From contig NZ_LT607750.1 of the NCBI RefSeq assembly GCF_900090235.1, positions 6,343,501 through 6,407,500 of the forward strand: a stretch of 64,000 nucleotides of DNA. The letters are read 5' to 3'. The position numbers were made by a program, and so were the translations under genes. The DNA is from Micromonospora echinaurantiaca (lineage in GTDB: Bacteria; Actinomycetota; Actinomycetes; Mycobacteriales; Micromonosporaceae). Shown here piece after piece: positions 8,542-20,300 of the stretch (position 1 is its first letter; each line of letters begins with the position of its first letter). Below the pieces are notes generated by a model. The model did no database searches. It was not told where the DNA came from and worked only from the letters and a program-made list of their open reading frames with translations.

Positions 8542-8954
8542 CGGGACCGCCGCCCTCGGGGCGAACGGGCGGCCGCGATGGCGGCGTCCAGGTCGGCGCC
8601 GAGCCTCGGGTAGGACGCGTCGGCCGCGGCGGGCAGCGCCCGTACGACCAGGGTGCTGCCGGGTGGGAGGTCGGCCAGCCGCTCGCGGACCAGGTGCCGC
8701 AGCCGGCGGCGGACCCGGTTACGGACCACGGCCGGGCCGACCGCCTTGGACACGACGAAGCCGGCGCGGGTCGGTGCGGAGGTCTGCTCCGCACCGACGT
8801 CCCGCGCCGGCTTCGGCGAGGTTCGTGCCTCGGGTTCGGCCCCGGTCGGCAGGGTGAGGTGGACGACCACCGCGCCGCGGCCGGCACGCCGGCCACCGCG
8901 GACCGCTGCGGCGAAGTCGGTGCTACGCCGCAGTCGCTGTGCGGCCGCCAGCAC
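8538..8954 (-). CDS. rnpA: Ribonuclease P protein component RnpA
   Basis: Protein subunit of RNase P, which matures tRNA 5' ends together with the rnpB RNA. The 138-residue product begins with [14 protein letters not shown] and carries the family signature [15 protein letters not shown] at about 77-91 after [11 protein letters not shown]. About 25 residues rich in Pro, Glu, Ala and Ser (roughly 38-64) are inserted between the first strand and the core, making it longer than the usual 115-125. It overlaps yidD by 4 bp. Confidence 0.95.
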   Translation of the reverse strand: MLAAAQRLRRSTDFAAAVRGGRRAGRGAVVVHLTLPTGAEPEARTSPKPARDVGAEQTSAPTRAGFVVSKAVGPAVVRNRVRRRLRHLVRERLADLPPGSTLVVRALPAAADASYPRLGADLDAAIAAARSPRGRRSR

Positions 8955-8991
8955 GACTGCCCACGTCCCCCCGGACCTGACCCGGTCGGCC

Positions 8992-9129
8992 TCAGGCCGA
9001 CAGGCGGGTGCGGCCCTTGGCGCGACGGGTCGACAGGATGGCGCGGCCGGCCCGGGTGCGCATGCGCAGCCGGAAGCCGTGGGTCTTCGCGCGCCGGCGG
9101 TTGTTCGGCTGGTAGGTGCGCTTGCTCAC
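8992..9129 (-). CDS. rpmH: 50S ribosomal protein L34
   Basis: Forty-five residues, starting [14 protein letters not shown] after a GTG, with [15 protein letters not shown] and the basic C-terminus of L34. The GTG at 9129 is preceded by a GGAG ribosome site about 10 bases upstream. An open frame continues upstream to 9360 but lacks any L34 homology. It lies 37 bp from rnpA, the usual rpmH-rnpA pair. Confidence 0.97.
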   Translation of the reverse strand: MSKRTYQPNNRRRAKTHGFRLRMRTRAGRAILSTRRAKGRTRLSA

Positions 9130-9756
9130 GTCAGGCTCTCCGTTGTCGTACGCCCCGGGCGAGGGGACCGCCGGGGTCGTGTGGTGGTCCAGGCCACCTC
9201 GGCGGTGGCCCCGATCGGTGCTGCCCGGCGGGACCCTCGGTGGTGCGGGGCGCGACCGCGGACAGCAAGCACCCATCACCCTAGCAGAGGGCGACAGAGC
9301 AGCCGCTCCAGCGTACGCAGGGGTGCAATGACCGTCAAATACCACCACCAGGGCGGACACCGGGCCGGGCCGGCGACCGAAGCGGCGGTTTTCGCTGATG
9401 TTGACAAGGCCGGCCGCGCGTCGCCGGTTGATGGCGCGTGGACAACGCTGTTACCGTGCCCGATTGCGGTCAGCGTCGGGGTCCCGGTGTCGCCGGCAGG
9501 CAAGACCGGATTCGGTAGTGAATCGTTCGGCACGGTGAACCCGCTTCAGCGCCCGTTCAGGCAGGGGGCAGGTCAGACCCGCGTCCGGTGGGCGGCCACA
9601 ATCGGTCGGTACACAGGCTGTGGATAACTTGTGGATGACGACCGGTCGGCCGTCCGGGTGGGTGCAGGGGTGGACCCGCTCAACGGCGGCGGGCCCGGAA
9701 GACCGGCCGGGGCGACGGCGGCGTCCGGGGGGCAGAGGCGAGGGGGTGGCACGACG
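9130..9756. other. Divergent rpmH/dnaA control region
   Basis: This 627-bp region separates divergent rpmH and dnaA. On the plus strand it holds TTGACA at 9401-9406 as a possible -35. DnaA-box-like 9-mers are CGTGGACAA at 9437-9445, CTGTGGATAA at 9618-9627 and TTGTGGATG at 9629-9637. The last two are about 120 bp upstream of dnaA and suggest autoregulation, as known for dnaA genes elsewhere. No gene is seen. Confidence 0.6.
9278..9286 (-). promoter_or_regulatory. Candidate rpmH promoter, extended -10
   Basis: On the minus strand TGCTAGGGT has an extended -10 TGN and a TAGGGT hexamer, about 150 bp upstream of the rpmH start. No good -35 sits at 17 bp, which fits an extended -10 promoter. Assigned by eye. 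Confidence 0.4.
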
Positions 9757-11565
9757 GTGACCGGTACGACCGACCTCGCCGCGGTCTGGATGGCGACGAC
9801 CGACGATCTCGCCGACGAGATCATCTCCGCACAGCAGCGGGCGTACCTGCGGCTGACCCGGCTGCGGGCGATCGTCGAGGACACCGCGCTGCTCTCCGTC
9901 CCGGACGCGTTCACCCGGGACGTGATCGAGTCGCGGCTGCGGCCGGCGATCACCGAGGCGCTCACCCGCCGGCTGGGTCGGCCAATCCAGGTGGCGGTCA
10001 CCGTACGGGTGGCCGAGGACGGCGCGGGCCGGCCGGCCGGCACCGTGTACCGCTCCGGCCCGGAGCCCGGCGCGGTCGACCACGAGGGCGGGCCGGCGGG
10101 ATTCGTCGGCCCCGAGCCGCGGGACGACGATCCGGCCGACGCCCGGCAACAACCCCCGCTCATCCCCGAACAGGCGCACCCCGAGCGACGGCTCGACCCG
10201 GCGCCCGCGCAGCCAGCCGACGACCGGGTGGACCCGGCCGGACCGGGCGGCCAGGAGGCGCTGTTCAGCACGGCCTTCGCCGAACCGCCGCGGCCCGACC
10301 GCCCGGTCCGGCGTACGCCCACCGCGCGCGGCTTCGACGAGCAGGCCGCCCGGCTCGACCCGCCGGGCCCGGACGCCCGCCCCTACGAGCCGCGCTATCC
10401 GCAGGACGCGGGCTCCCCCCGGGACCAGCACGTGATCCGCGCACTGCCCCGCGACGGCGGCCCGGACAGCGGCCCCGGACGGGCGGACCACCGGCCCGGC
10501 GTCCGGGACGAGCGGCGGCTGCCCGCCGACAGCGGCGGCAACCGGCTCAACCCGAAGTACATGTTCGAGACGTTCGTCATCGGCTCGTCCAACCGGTTCG
10601 CCCACGCCGCCGCGGTCGCCGTGGCCGAGTCACCGGCGAAGGCGTACAACCCGCTGTTCATCTACGGCAGTTCCGGGCTCGGCAAGACGCACCTGCTGCA
10701 CGCCATCGGCCACTACGCCACCACCCTCGGCAACGCCCGGTCGGTGCGGTACGTCTCGACCGAGGAGTTCACCAACGACTTCATCAACTCGCTCCGGGAC
10801 GACAAGACCAGTGCGTTCCAGCGGCGCTACCGCGACGTCGACATCCTGTTGATCGACGACATCCAGTTCCTGGAGAACCGCGAGCGCACCCAGGAGGAGT
10901 TCTTCCACACGTTCAACACCCTGCACAACGCCAACAAGCAGATCGTGATCACCTCCGACCGGTCGCCGAAGCAGCTGGCGACACTGGAGGACCGGCTGCG
11001 GACCCGGTTCGAGTGGGGCCTGCTCGCCGACATCCAGCCGCCGGACCTGGAGACCCGGATCGCGATCCTGCAGAAGAAGGCCGCGCAGGAGCGCCTGTAC
11101 GCACCGCCGGACGTGCTGGAGTTCATCGCCTCCCGGGTGTCGAACTCGATCCGCGAGCTGGAGGGGGCGCTGATCCGGGTGACCGCGTTCGCCAGCCTGA
11201 CCCGCTCCACGGTCGAGCTGTCGCTGGCCGAGGAGGTGCTGCGGGACTTCATCCCGGACGGCGCCGGGCCGGAGATCACCGCGGACCAGATCATGGTCTC
11301 CACCGCTGACTACTTCGGGGTGAGCCTGGAGGACCTGCGTGGCCACTCCCGCTCCCGGGTGCTGGTCAACGCCCGCCAGGTGGCCATGTACCTGTGCCGG
11401 GAGCTGACCGACCTCTCGCTGCCCCGGATCGGGCAGGCCTTCGGCGGCCGCGACCACACCACGGTGATGCACGCCGACCGCAAGATCCGCCAGCAGATGG
11501 CCGAGCGCCGCTCGCTCTACAACCAGATCGCCGAGCTGACCAACCGGATCAAGCAGAACACCTGA
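9757..11565 (+). CDS. dnaA: Chromosomal replication initiator DnaA
   Basis: AAA+ ATPase that binds DnaA boxes and melts oriC. The GTG at 9757 was chosen because the family N-terminus ([10 protein letters not shown], domain I) begins here and a GAGGGGGTG ribosome site precedes it; the open frame extends upstream to 9631 without homology. The product has 602 residues. Domain I is at about 1-95. Domain II is a long linker (about 95-265) rich in Pro, Asp and Arg, as in streptomycetes. The AAA+ domain III has GSSGLGKTH at 304-312 and Walker B ILLIDD at 363-368. Domain IV (about 510-602) carries the DNA-binding signature [12 protein letters not shown]. Confidence 0.98.
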   Translation: MTGTTDLAAVWMATTDDLADEIISAQQRAYLRLTRLRAIVEDTALLSVPDAFTRDVIESRLRPAITEALTRRLGRPIQVAVTVRVAEDGAGRPAGTVYRSGPEPGAVDHEGGPAGFVGPEPRDDDPADARQQPPLIPEQAHPERRLDPAPAQPADDRVDPAGPGGQEALFSTAFAEPPRPDRPVRRTPTARGFDEQAARLDPPGPDARPYEPRYPQDAGSPRDQHVIRALPRDGGPDSGPGRADHRPGVRDERRLPADSGGNRLNPKYMFETFVIGSSNRFAHAAAVAVAESPAKAYNPLFIYGSSGLGKTHLLHAIGHYATTLGNARSVRYVSTEEFTNDFINSLRDDKTSAFQRRYRDVDILLIDDIQFLENRERTQEEFFHTFNTLHNANKQIVITSDRSPKQLATLEDRLRTRFEWGLLADIQPPDLETRIAILQKKAAQERLYAPPDVLEFIASRVSNSIRELEGALIRVTAFASLTRSTVELSLAEEVLRDFIPDGAGPEITADQIMVSTADYFGVSLEDLRGHSRSRVLVNARQVAMYLCRELTDLSLPRIGQAFGGRDHTTVMHADRKIRQQMAERRSLYNQIAELTNRIKQNT

Positions 11566-11642
11566 GCGACGGCTTCAGGTCGCGGCGCGACGTCGGACGC
11601 GCCGAACTGAACCCGTCGTCGCGTACGCCCGAGACGTGACCG

Positions 11643-11668
11643 CGCCCGGCCAGGATGCTGGCCGGGCG
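11643..11668 (+). terminator. Hairpin terminator after dnaA
   Basis: Ten-base-pair stem CGCCCGGCCA/TGGCCGGGCG with a 6-base loop and a short T run, 78 bp after the dnaA stop. It separates dnaA transcription from oriC. Confidence 0.7.
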
Positions 11669-11879
11669 TTTCCGTGCCCGACGCGACCACCGCGGCGGCC
11701 CTCAGGGCACCAGGGCGGGTCGGCCCACAGAGCAACCGCGACGCGTGGGACCTCAGGGCGGCCGGTGCGTTGGCGCCGGAGGCGGCCGGCGCACGCGCGC
11801 TCTGAACCGACAGCCCGTCGCGTCTGCGGGCTCCAGCGCGCCGAGGGGCACCACGCCGGGTCGTTCATCCGGGCCGCCG

Positions 11880-12420
11880 GACGATCCACAGCGCCCGGGA
11901 CTTGACCCTCGACGAGGTCGAGACCACAGCATCGAAGCCGTGACCGTCCACCGCTCCGCCTCGTTGTCCACAGCTCGTTGTCCACCGTCGGTGGACAACC
12001 ACGCTCCGTCCGGAGCCGATTACCCACAGCCTGTGGAGAAACCCTGGGGACGACGCTGTGGACGCCTGGGGACAACGGAGCCGTTGTCCCCAGCGGACGG
12101 TCGGCCTGTGGGCGGGCTGTTGAAGGTTCTGGGGATGACGCCGGTCGAGCCGTCTCCGCCGGTCCACAGCCCTGGGGAGAAAGTCGGTGGATTACCGGTG
12201 GACAACCGGTGGACAACCGTGGACAACCCGGTGGACCGGGCGGCCTGTGGACCAGAACACGGGTTGTACCCCTGGTTCTCCACAGCGAAACCACCGGTGG
12301 ATAACCTGTCTGACCTGCGCGGACGCCGGTTCTCCACAGTTTGCACAGGTGCGATGAAGACGATGAGTTATCTCTTCTGAAAGAACAAAAACCAATCATC
12401 ACCGTTGGACTTTCTGTGGA
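11880..12420. other. oriC: Chromosomal replication origin oriC
   Basis: The 1,026-bp dnaA-dnaN spacer contains about twenty 9-mers close to the actinobacterial DnaA box TTGTCCACA, in both orientations. Clear ones are TTGTCCACA 11964-11972, TTGTCCACC 11978-11986, GGTGGACAA 11990-11998, TTACCCACA 12020-12028, TGGGGACAA 12067-12075, TTGTCCCCA 12084-12092, GGTGGACAA 12197-12205 and 12208-12216, CGTGGACAA 12218-12226, TTCTCCACA 12276-12284 and 12330-12338, and GGTGGATAA 12296-12304. The array ends in an AT-rich stretch at about 12360-12404 that is a natural candidate unwinding element in this GC-rich DNA. Confidence 0.93.
12360..12404. promoter_or_regulatory. Candidate DNA unwinding element
   Basis: A run unusually rich in A and T for this genome, including TTATCTCTTCTGAAAGAAC, directly follows the last DnaA boxes and precedes dnaN by about 190 bp. 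It could equally include the dnaN promoter. Confidence 0.5.
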
Positions 12421-12591
12421 TCGGGCCGGGGACCGCCGAGGGCGGCCGGGCCGGCACCGGAATCCACGGGGTCGGGCGCACAGCCGATGCCCACGCGCCC
12501 TAAGGTGCGATGGGTACCCGCACCGTCAGGCGGGTCGGCAGGCAGCGGTCGGCATGAGAGAGTTGTCGCTGACGTCGACGCGGAGGCATTG

Positions 12592-13725
12592 ATGAAGTTC
12601 CGAGTGGAGCGCGACGCGCTCGCCGAGGCCGTGGCCTGGACCGCGAAGAGCCTGCCCAACCGGCCGTCCGTACCGGTGCTGGCCGGCGTGATGCTCCGGG
12701 TGACCGACGGCAACCTGCAGGTCTCCGGGTTCGACTACGAGGTCTCCAGCCAGGTCACCGTCGAGGTGCAGGGGGACGCCGACGGGGCCGCGCTGGTCTC
12801 CGGTCGGCTGCTCGCCGAGATCACCAAGGCGTTGCCGGCCAAGCCGGTGGACATCGCCGCGGTCGGCGCGCACCTCGAGCTGGTCTGCGGCAGCGCCCGG
12901 TTCACCCTGCCCACCATGCCGGTGGAGGACTACCCGTCGCTGCCCGAGATGCCGGAGAGCGCCGGCACCGTCGACGCGGCCGCGTTCGCCGCCGCCGTCG
13001 CCCAGGTGGCCGTCGCCGCCGGTCGGGACGAGACGCTGCCGATGATGACCGGCGTCCGGATCGAGCTCTCCGGCAGCACGCTGGCCATGCTCGCCACCGA
13101 CCGCTACCGGCTCGCCCTGCGCGAGATGCAGTGGAACCCGGACGACGCCGAGATCAGCATCAACGCGCTGGTGCCGGCCCGCACGCTGCACGACACCGCG
13201 AAGGCGCTCGGCCCGCTCGGCGGCGAGGTCACCATGGCGCTGTCCCAGGGCGGCGCCGGCGAGGGCATGATCGGCTTCTCCGGCGGCACCCGCCGCACCA
13301 CCAGCCGGCTGCTCGACGGCGCCAACTACCCGCCGGTGCGTTCGCTCTTCCCGGCCAGCCACAACGCCGAGGCCCGGGTGCCGGTCAGCGCCCTGGTCGA
13401 GGTGGTCAAGCGGGTCGCGCTGGTCGCCGAGCGGACCACCCCGGTGCTGCTCAGCTTCAGCGCCGACGGCCTGGTGGTCGAGGCCGGCGGCACCGAGGAG
13501 GCCCGGGCCAGCGAGGCCATGGACGCCACCTTCACCGGCGAGCCGCTGACCATCGGCTTCAACCCGCAGTACCTGATCGACGGCCTCGCCAACCTCGGGG
13601 CCCAGTACGCCGTGCTCTCGTTCGTCGACGCGTTCAAGCCCGCGGTGATTTCGCCGGCGGGCGAGGATGGCGAGGTCATCCCTGGGTACCGGTACCTCAT
13701 CATGCCGATCCGCGTGTCCCGCTGA
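12592..13725 (+). CDS. dnaN: DNA polymerase III beta sliding clamp
   Basis: Ring-shaped processivity clamp that tethers the replicative polymerase and binds many partners. The 377-residue product shows the three repeated clamp domains. It begins MKFRVERDALAEAVAW with the conserved PVLAGVML, has ATDRYRLALREM in the second domain and ends in the typical YLIMPIRV segment. The ATG at 12592 has GGAGG 5 bases upstream; a longer open frame to 12487 lies in the oriC-proximal spacer and lacks homology. Confidence 0.98.
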   Translation: MKFRVERDALAEAVAWTAKSLPNRPSVPVLAGVMLRVTDGNLQVSGFDYEVSSQVTVEVQGDADGAALVSGRLLAEITKALPAKPVDIAAVGAHLELVCGSARFTLPTMPVEDYPSLPEMPESAGTVDAAAFAAAVAQVAVAAGRDETLPMMTGVRIELSGSTLAMLATDRYRLALREMQWNPDDAEISINALVPARTLHDTAKALGPLGGEVTMALSQGGAGEGMIGFSGGTRRTTSRLLDGANYPPVRSLFPASHNAEARVPVSALVEVVKRVALVAERTTPVLLSFSADGLVVEAGGTEEARASEAMDATFTGEPLTIGFNPQYLIDGLANLGAQYAVLSFVDAFKPAVISPAGEDGEVIPGYRYLIMPIRVSR

Positions 13726-13775
13726 TCGCACCCCCGGAGAAGATCCCAGAGAACGCACGACGGAGGTAGGAGCAG

Positions 13776-14648
13776 ATGCAGCTCGGCCTGGTAGGACTCG
13801 GCCGGATGGGCGGCAACATGCGCGAGCGGTTGCGCGCCGCCGGCCACGAGGTGGTCGGTTTCGACCACAACGCGGAGCTGAGCGACGTCGCTTCCCTGGC
13901 GGCACTGGCCGAGAAGCTGGAGTCGCCGCGCGCGGTCTGGGTGATGGTCCCGGCGGGGGTCACCGACGCGACCATCGACCAACTCGCCGACGTGCTCGGC
14001 GAGGGCGACATCATCATCGACGGCGGCAACTCGCGGTTCAGCGACGACGCGCCCCGGGCCGAGCGGCTCAACGACCGCGGCATCGGCTACATCGACGTCG
14101 GCGTCTCCGGCGGCGTCTGGGGCCGGCAGAACGGCTACGCGCTGATGGTCGGTGGCGCCCAGGAGCACGTCGAGCGGCTCATGCCGATCTTCGAGGCGCT
14201 CAAGCCGGCGGGCGAGTTCGGCTTCGTGCACGCCGGGCCGGTCGGCGCCGGGCACTACGCCAAGATGGTGCACAACGGCATCGAGTACGGCCTGATGCAC
14301 GCCTACGCCGAGGGCTACGAGCTGCTCGCCGCCTCCGAGCTGGTGACCAACGTGCCCGGGGTGTTCAAGTCCTGGCGCGAGGGCACCGTGGTGCGGTCCT
14401 GGCTGCTCGACCTGCTCGACCGGGCCCTCGACGAGGACCCGGAGCTGGCCGAGCTGAGCGGCTACACCGAGGACACCGGCGAGGGTCGCTGGACGGTGGA
14501 CGAGGCGGTCCGGCTCGCCGTGCCGCTGAACGTCATCACCGCCTCGCTCTTCGCCCGGTTCGCGTCCCGGCAGGACGACTCGCCGGCCATGAAGGCGGTC
14601 GCCGCGCTGCGCCAGCAGTTCGGCGGGCACGCCGTCCGCAAGCGCTGA
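13776..14648 (+). CDS. gnd: 6-phosphogluconate dehydrogenase, decarboxylating, short NAD-type
   Basis: Oxidises 6-phosphogluconate to ribulose 5-phosphate with CO2 release. At 290 residues it belongs to the short class (about 300) rather than the 470-residue NADP class. The dinucleotide motif GLGRMGGNM is at 7-15. The second strand ends in FDHN (29-32), where an acidic residue usually favours NAD+; this preference is inferred. [16 protein letters not shown] and the catalytic [13 protein letters not shown] follow. A GGAGG-containing site precedes the ATG. Placement between dnaN and recF is standard in actinobacteria. Confidence 0.93.
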   Translation: MQLGLVGLGRMGGNMRERLRAAGHEVVGFDHNAELSDVASLAALAEKLESPRAVWVMVPAGVTDATIDQLADVLGEGDIIIDGGNSRFSDDAPRAERLNDRGIGYIDVGVSGGVWGRQNGYALMVGGAQEHVERLMPIFEALKPAGEFGFVHAGPVGAGHYAKMVHNGIEYGLMHAYAEGYELLAASELVTNVPGVFKSWREGTVVRSWLLDLLDRALDEDPELAELSGYTEDTGEGRWTVDEAVRLAVPLNVITASLFARFASRQDDSPAMKAVAALRQQFGGHAVRKR

Positions 14649-14651
14649 GCG

Positions 14652-14660
14652 GTATCCACA
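14652..14660 (+). promoter_or_regulatory. DnaA-box-like 9-mer at the gnd/recF junction
   Basis: GTATCCACA matches the DnaA box at eight of nine positions. It lies 5 bp upstream of the recF GTG. Confidence 0.35.
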
Positions 14661-14664
14661 GCCT

Positions 14665-15798
14665 GTGTACGTCCGCCGGCTCGAACTGGTCGACTTCCGC
14701 TCGTACGAGCGGGTCGGCGTCGACCTCGAACCGGGGGCGAACGTCCTGGTCGGGCCGAACGGCGTCGGCAAGACCAACCTGGTCGAGGCGCTCGGCTACG
14801 TGGCGACCCTGGACTCGCACCGGGTCGCCACGGACGCCCCCCTCGTGCGGATGGGCGCCGGCTCGGCGGTGATCCGTTGCGCCGTGGTGCACGAGGGGCG
14901 CGAGCTGCTGGTCGAGCTGGAGATCGTGCCGGGCAAGGCGAACCGGGCCCGGCTCGGCCGGTCACCGGCCCGCCGGGCCCGGGACGTGCTCGGCGCGCTG
15001 CGGCTGGTGCTCTTCGCCCCGGAGGACCTGGAACTCGTCCGGGGCGACCCGGCCGAGCGCCGCCGCTACCTCGACGACCTGCTGGTCAGCCGGCAACCCC
15101 GGTACGCCGGGGTGCGCGCCGACTACGACCGGGTGGTCAAGCAGCGCAACGCCCTGCTGCGCACCGCGTACCTGGCCCGCAAGACGGGCGGTTCGCGGGG
15201 CGGGGACCTGTCCACCCTGGCGGTCTGGGACACCCACCTGGCCCGGCACGGCGCCGAGCTGCTCGCCGGCCGGCTGGAGCTGGTCGCCGCGCTGGCCCCG
15301 CACGTGACCAAGGCGTACGACGCGGTGGCCGCCGGTCGGGGCGCGGCCGGCATCGCGTACCGGCCGTCGGTGGAGCTGGCCGAGCCGACCACCGACCGGG
15401 CGGTGCTGGCGGAGGCGCTGACCGCGGCGCTCGACGAGTCCCGGTCGGCGGAGATCGAGCGGGGCACCACGCTGGTCGGCCCGCACCGGGACGACCTCAC
15501 CCTGACCCTCGGCCCGCTGCCCGCCCGCGGGTACGCCAGCCACGGCGAGTCCTGGTCGTACGCGCTGGCCCTGCGGCTGGCCGGCTACGACCTGCTCCGC
15601 TCGGACGGGATCGAGCCGGTGCTGGTGCTCGACGACGTCTTCGCCGAGCTGGACGCAGGCCGGCGGGAGCGGCTGGCGGAGCTGGTCGGCGGGGCCAGCC
15701 AGCTGCTGGTCACCTGCGCGGTGGACGACGACGTGCCGGCTACCCTGCGCGGCACCCGGTACGAGGTGGGCGAGGGGACGGTGCGCCGTGTCGGATGA
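14665..15798 (+). CDS. recF: DNA replication and repair protein RecF
   Basis: SMC-like ATPase that acts with RecO and RecR to load RecA at gapped DNA. The 377-residue product has Walker A GPNGVGKT at 30-37, an ABC-type signature region in [16 protein letters not shown], and Walker [13 protein letters not shown] near 315-326. The GTG start lies 16 bp after gnd. Its 3' end overlaps the next gene by 11 bp, so the two are translationally linked. Confidence 0.97.
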   Translation: MYVRRLELVDFRSYERVGVDLEPGANVLVGPNGVGKTNLVEALGYVATLDSHRVATDAPLVRMGAGSAVIRCAVVHEGRELLVELEIVPGKANRARLGRSPARRARDVLGALRLVLFAPEDLELVRGDPAERRRYLDDLLVSRQPRYAGVRADYDRVVKQRNALLRTAYLARKTGGSRGGDLSTLAVWDTHLARHGAELLAGRLELVAALAPHVTKAYDAVAAGRGAAGIAYRPSVELAEPTTDRAVLAEALTAALDESRSAEIERGTTLVGPHRDDLTLTLGPLPARGYASHGESWSYALALRLAGYDLLRSDGIEPVLVLDDVFAELDAGRRERLAELVGGASQLLVTCAVDDDVPATLRGTRYEVGEGTVRRVG

Positions 15799-16357
15799 GA
15801 CGCCGGCGGGGTCCGGGCCGGAGCAGACACCGCCGGCCGAGGGCGGCGCGTCCGGCCCTGAGCTGGCCCGTGCGGTGCTGGACGCGGCCCGGGCCCGGCG
15901 GGAGGCGGCAGCGAAGACCCGTCGGCGTACCACCGGCGGGGGCGGCGGCGAGGGCGGCCAGCAGCGGCGGCTGCGCGGCTACTCCGGGCCGGGCCCGGAC
16001 CCGCGGGACCCGCAGCCGCTCGGCGCGGTGCTCGACCGGCTGGTGAAGGCGCGCGGCTGGCAGCAGCCGGCCGCCGAGGCGACGGTCTTCGGCGCCTGGG
16101 AGCGGGTGGTCGGGCCGGAGGTCGCCCAGCACAGCCGCCCGGTCAAGCTGGAGGACGGCGAGCTGACCGTCGAGGCGCGCTCGACCGCCTGGGCCACCCA
16201 GTTGCGCCTGCTCGCCGGCTCGCTGTTGCAGCAGATCGCCCGCGAGGTGGGCCACAACGTGGTGCGCAAGCTGCACATCCACGGCCCGGCGGCGCCGTCC
16301 TGGTCGCGTGGGCCGCGCCGGGTCCGCGGCCGCGGTCCGCGGGACACCTACGGCTGA
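15788..16357 (+). CDS. DciA-like DUF721 protein
   Basis: DUF721 includes DciA, the ancestral bacterial loader or activator of the replicative helicase in lineages without DnaC or DnaI. The 189-residue protein has a disordered N-terminus with an Arg-rich stretch (about 35-60). The DUF721 domain at about 75-165 includes [32 protein letters not shown], then [16 protein letters not shown]. It overlaps recF by 11 bp, and the recF-DUF721-gyrB order is common in actinobacteria. The helicase role here is inferred from family. Confidence 0.88.
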   Translation: MSDETPAGSGPEQTPPAEGGASGPELARAVLDAARARREAAAKTRRRTTGGGGGEGGQQRRLRGYSGPGPDPRDPQPLGAVLDRLVKARGWQQPAAEATVFGAWERVVGPEVAQHSRPVKLEDGELTVEARSTAWATQLRLLAGSLLQQIAREVGHNVVRKLHIHGPAAPSWSRGPRRVRGRGPRDTYG

Positions 16358-16360
16358 CGG

Positions 16361-16585
16361 TCAGCCGGCGCGCCGGGCCTCCCGCTCGGCGCGCTTGCGT
16401 TCCCGCTGCTCGCGGCTCCACTGCTTGCGACGCTCCAGGTCCTGCTTCCACGCCTCCCGGGCCTGGTTCGAGCCGCCCTGCACCGCGCCCTGCACCTCGG
16501 GCGGGCCGGCGAGGCGGCGAAAGACCCAGGACATCAGGCGCCCGCCCTCGCCGGGGTTCCTGGGGGTCGGCTGCTCGTCGCTCAT
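16361..16585 (-). CDS. Conserved hypothetical small basic protein
   Basis: Seventy-four residues, convergent with the DciA-like gene, their stops 3 bp apart. The N-terminus is polar (PTPRNPGEGG), then MSWVFRRLAGPPEVQGAVQ. The C-terminal half is a highly charged probable helix with repeated Arg, Lys and Glu (about 42-74). I do not recognise a family with certainty. The charged helix may bind nucleic acid; that is a guess. Confidence 0.6.
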   Translation of the reverse strand: MSDEQPTPRNPGEGGRLMSWVFRRLAGPPEVQGAVQGGSNQAREAWKQDLERRKQWSREQRERKRAEREARRAG

Positions 16586-16630
16586 CGCCTGGCCTCTCCT
16601 GCGTCGGCAGTGACGGTTGGTGCGCTAATA

Positions 16631-16644
16631 ATTGGTACACCAAT
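16631..16644. promoter_or_regulatory. Palindromic operator candidate upstream of the MarR gene
   Basis: ATTGGT-AC-ACCAAT is a perfect inverted repeat with a 2-base centre. A further TTGGTAC half-like copy lies at 16647-16653. Distance to the regulator start is 39 bp, consistent with autoregulation. Confidence 0.5.
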
Positions 16645-16683
16645 CGTTGGTACGCTCGCAAGGACGACGAGGGAGGTCCAGCC

Positions 16684-17169
16684 GTGCCCGACCAGCTCGA
16701 CGGGGATCCCCTGGCGCTGGAGGAGCAGGTGTGCTTCGCCCTCTCCGTCGCGGCGCGGGGTGTGGTGGCGGTCTACCGCCCGCTGCTGGAGCCGATGGGG
16801 CTGACCCACCCGCAGTACCTGGTCATGCTGGCCCTGTGGCAGTACGCGCCGCTGTCGGTCCGGGAGTTGAGCCGCCTGCTCCAGCTCGACCCCGGCACGC
16901 TGTCACCGCTGCTGAAGCGCCTGGAGGCGGCCGGCTACGTGCGGCGCGAGCGGGACGCGTCGGACGAACGCAGCCTGGCGGTCACGCTCACCGCCAGCGG
17001 TCAGGCCCTCCGGGCGCGGGCCGAGCAGATCCCGCCGGCGATCGTGGCGCGGCTCGGGCTGCCCCTGGCCGACCTGCGGCACCTGCACACCGTCCTGACC
17101 GAGGTGATCGCCGCGGCGAACCGGGCCGTGACGGCCGGTGACGACCGGCCCGGTCAGGCGTCGGCGTAG
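16684..17169 (+). CDS. MarR-family regulator, OhrR-like
   Basis: Winged-helix repressor of 161 residues. The N-terminal segment LEEQVCFALSVAARGV (about 11-26) resembles OhrR, where the cysteine at this position senses organic peroxides. The DNA-binding helices are SVRELSRLLQLDPGTLSPLLKRLEAAGYVRRERDASDERS at about 59-98. No ohr peroxidase gene is adjacent, so a peroxide role is inferred from the cysteine only. The GTG start is preceded by GGGAGGTCC. The last 16 bp overlap the convergent next gene. Confidence 0.88.
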   Translation: MPDQLDGDPLALEEQVCFALSVAARGVVAVYRPLLEPMGLTHPQYLVMLALWQYAPLSVRELSRLLQLDPGTLSPLLKRLEAAGYVRRERDASDERSLAVTLTASGQALRARAEQIPPAIVARLGLPLADLRHLHTVLTEVIAAANRAVTAGDDRPGQASA

Positions 17170-17708
17170 ACGGCGAAGCCGCGGTCGGCGCAGCGGCGGT
17201 AGAAGGCGGCCAGCACGCTCAGCTCGGCGCAGGTGAAGGTCCACTGCGGCGGCGCGCCGCTCTCGTCGCGCAGCGCGTCGAGCCGGCTGTCCAGCCAGCG
17301 CAGCTGCTGCTCGGCCAGGCGGCCGTCGGCGAGCAGCGAGCGCAGCACCTGGCTGACCGAGTCGAAGGTCACCGCCTCGCCCAGCTCGCGGTGGCCGGCG
17401 ACGAACCGCTCGATGCCACCGGCGATCCAGGCGCAGCCGTCCGGGTCGATCACCGGGTCCTCGTCCTCGGCCGCGGCGTCCGTGGCGTAGAGCACACCCT
17501 CCAGGCCGAGCAGCAGGTCCACCAGCTCGGTGTACGCGGTCGCCCGGACGGTGCCGGTCTTGGCGATCAACTCCGCCAGCGCGGCGGTCGGCGCGGAGAT
17601 CCGCGGCATGTCGACGATCTCGCCGAAGTCCACGAACTCGGCCGGCGCGACCGGGTCGTAGAAGCGGCCGGTCCGCGGCCAGTGCACCGCGACGTTGTCC
17701 AGCCCCAT
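17154..17708 (-). CDS. Conserved hypothetical protein
   Basis: 184 residues, mainly helical and acidic, without signal peptide or transmembrane segment. Features include HWPRTGRFYDP near the N-terminus, DPDGCAWIAGGIERFVAGH near the middle and a C-terminal TFTCAELSVLAAFYRRCADRG. I do not recognise a function. The coding bias is the same as its neighbours. It is transcribed away from gyrB and overlaps the MarR gene tail to tail by 16 bp. Confidence 0.7.
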   Translation of the reverse strand: MGLDNVAVHWPRTGRFYDPVAPAEFVDFGEIVDMPRISAPTAALAELIAKTGTVRATAYTELVDLLLGLEGVLYATDAAAEDEDPVIDPDGCAWIAGGIERFVAGHRELGEAVTFDSVSQVLRSLLADGRLAEQQLRWLDSRLDALRDESGAPPQWTFTCAELSVLAAFYRRCADRGFAVYADA

Positions 17709-20164
<2,456 letters not shown>

Positions 20165-20212
20165 CGGGCATTGGCTTCGGCGGGCCGGCCGGACATCCAC
20201 CGGTCGACCCGC

Positions 20213-20264
20213 CGATCCACAGAGTTATCCACAGCTTGGCCGGTATCCACAGCGGTTATCCACA
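20213..20264. promoter_or_regulatory. Cluster of DnaA boxes between gyrB and gyrA
   Basis: The 136-bp gyrB-gyrA spacer has two perfect TTATCCACA boxes (20225-20233 and 20256-20264) and two weaker ones, CGATCCACA at 20213-20221 and GTATCCACA at 20243-20251, all in one orientation. They end 36 bp before the gyrA GTG, inside any gyrA promoter region. Confidence 0.6.
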
Positions 20265-20300
20265 GCACGAAAACGACTCTGAGTCTGATAAGGGTAAACA

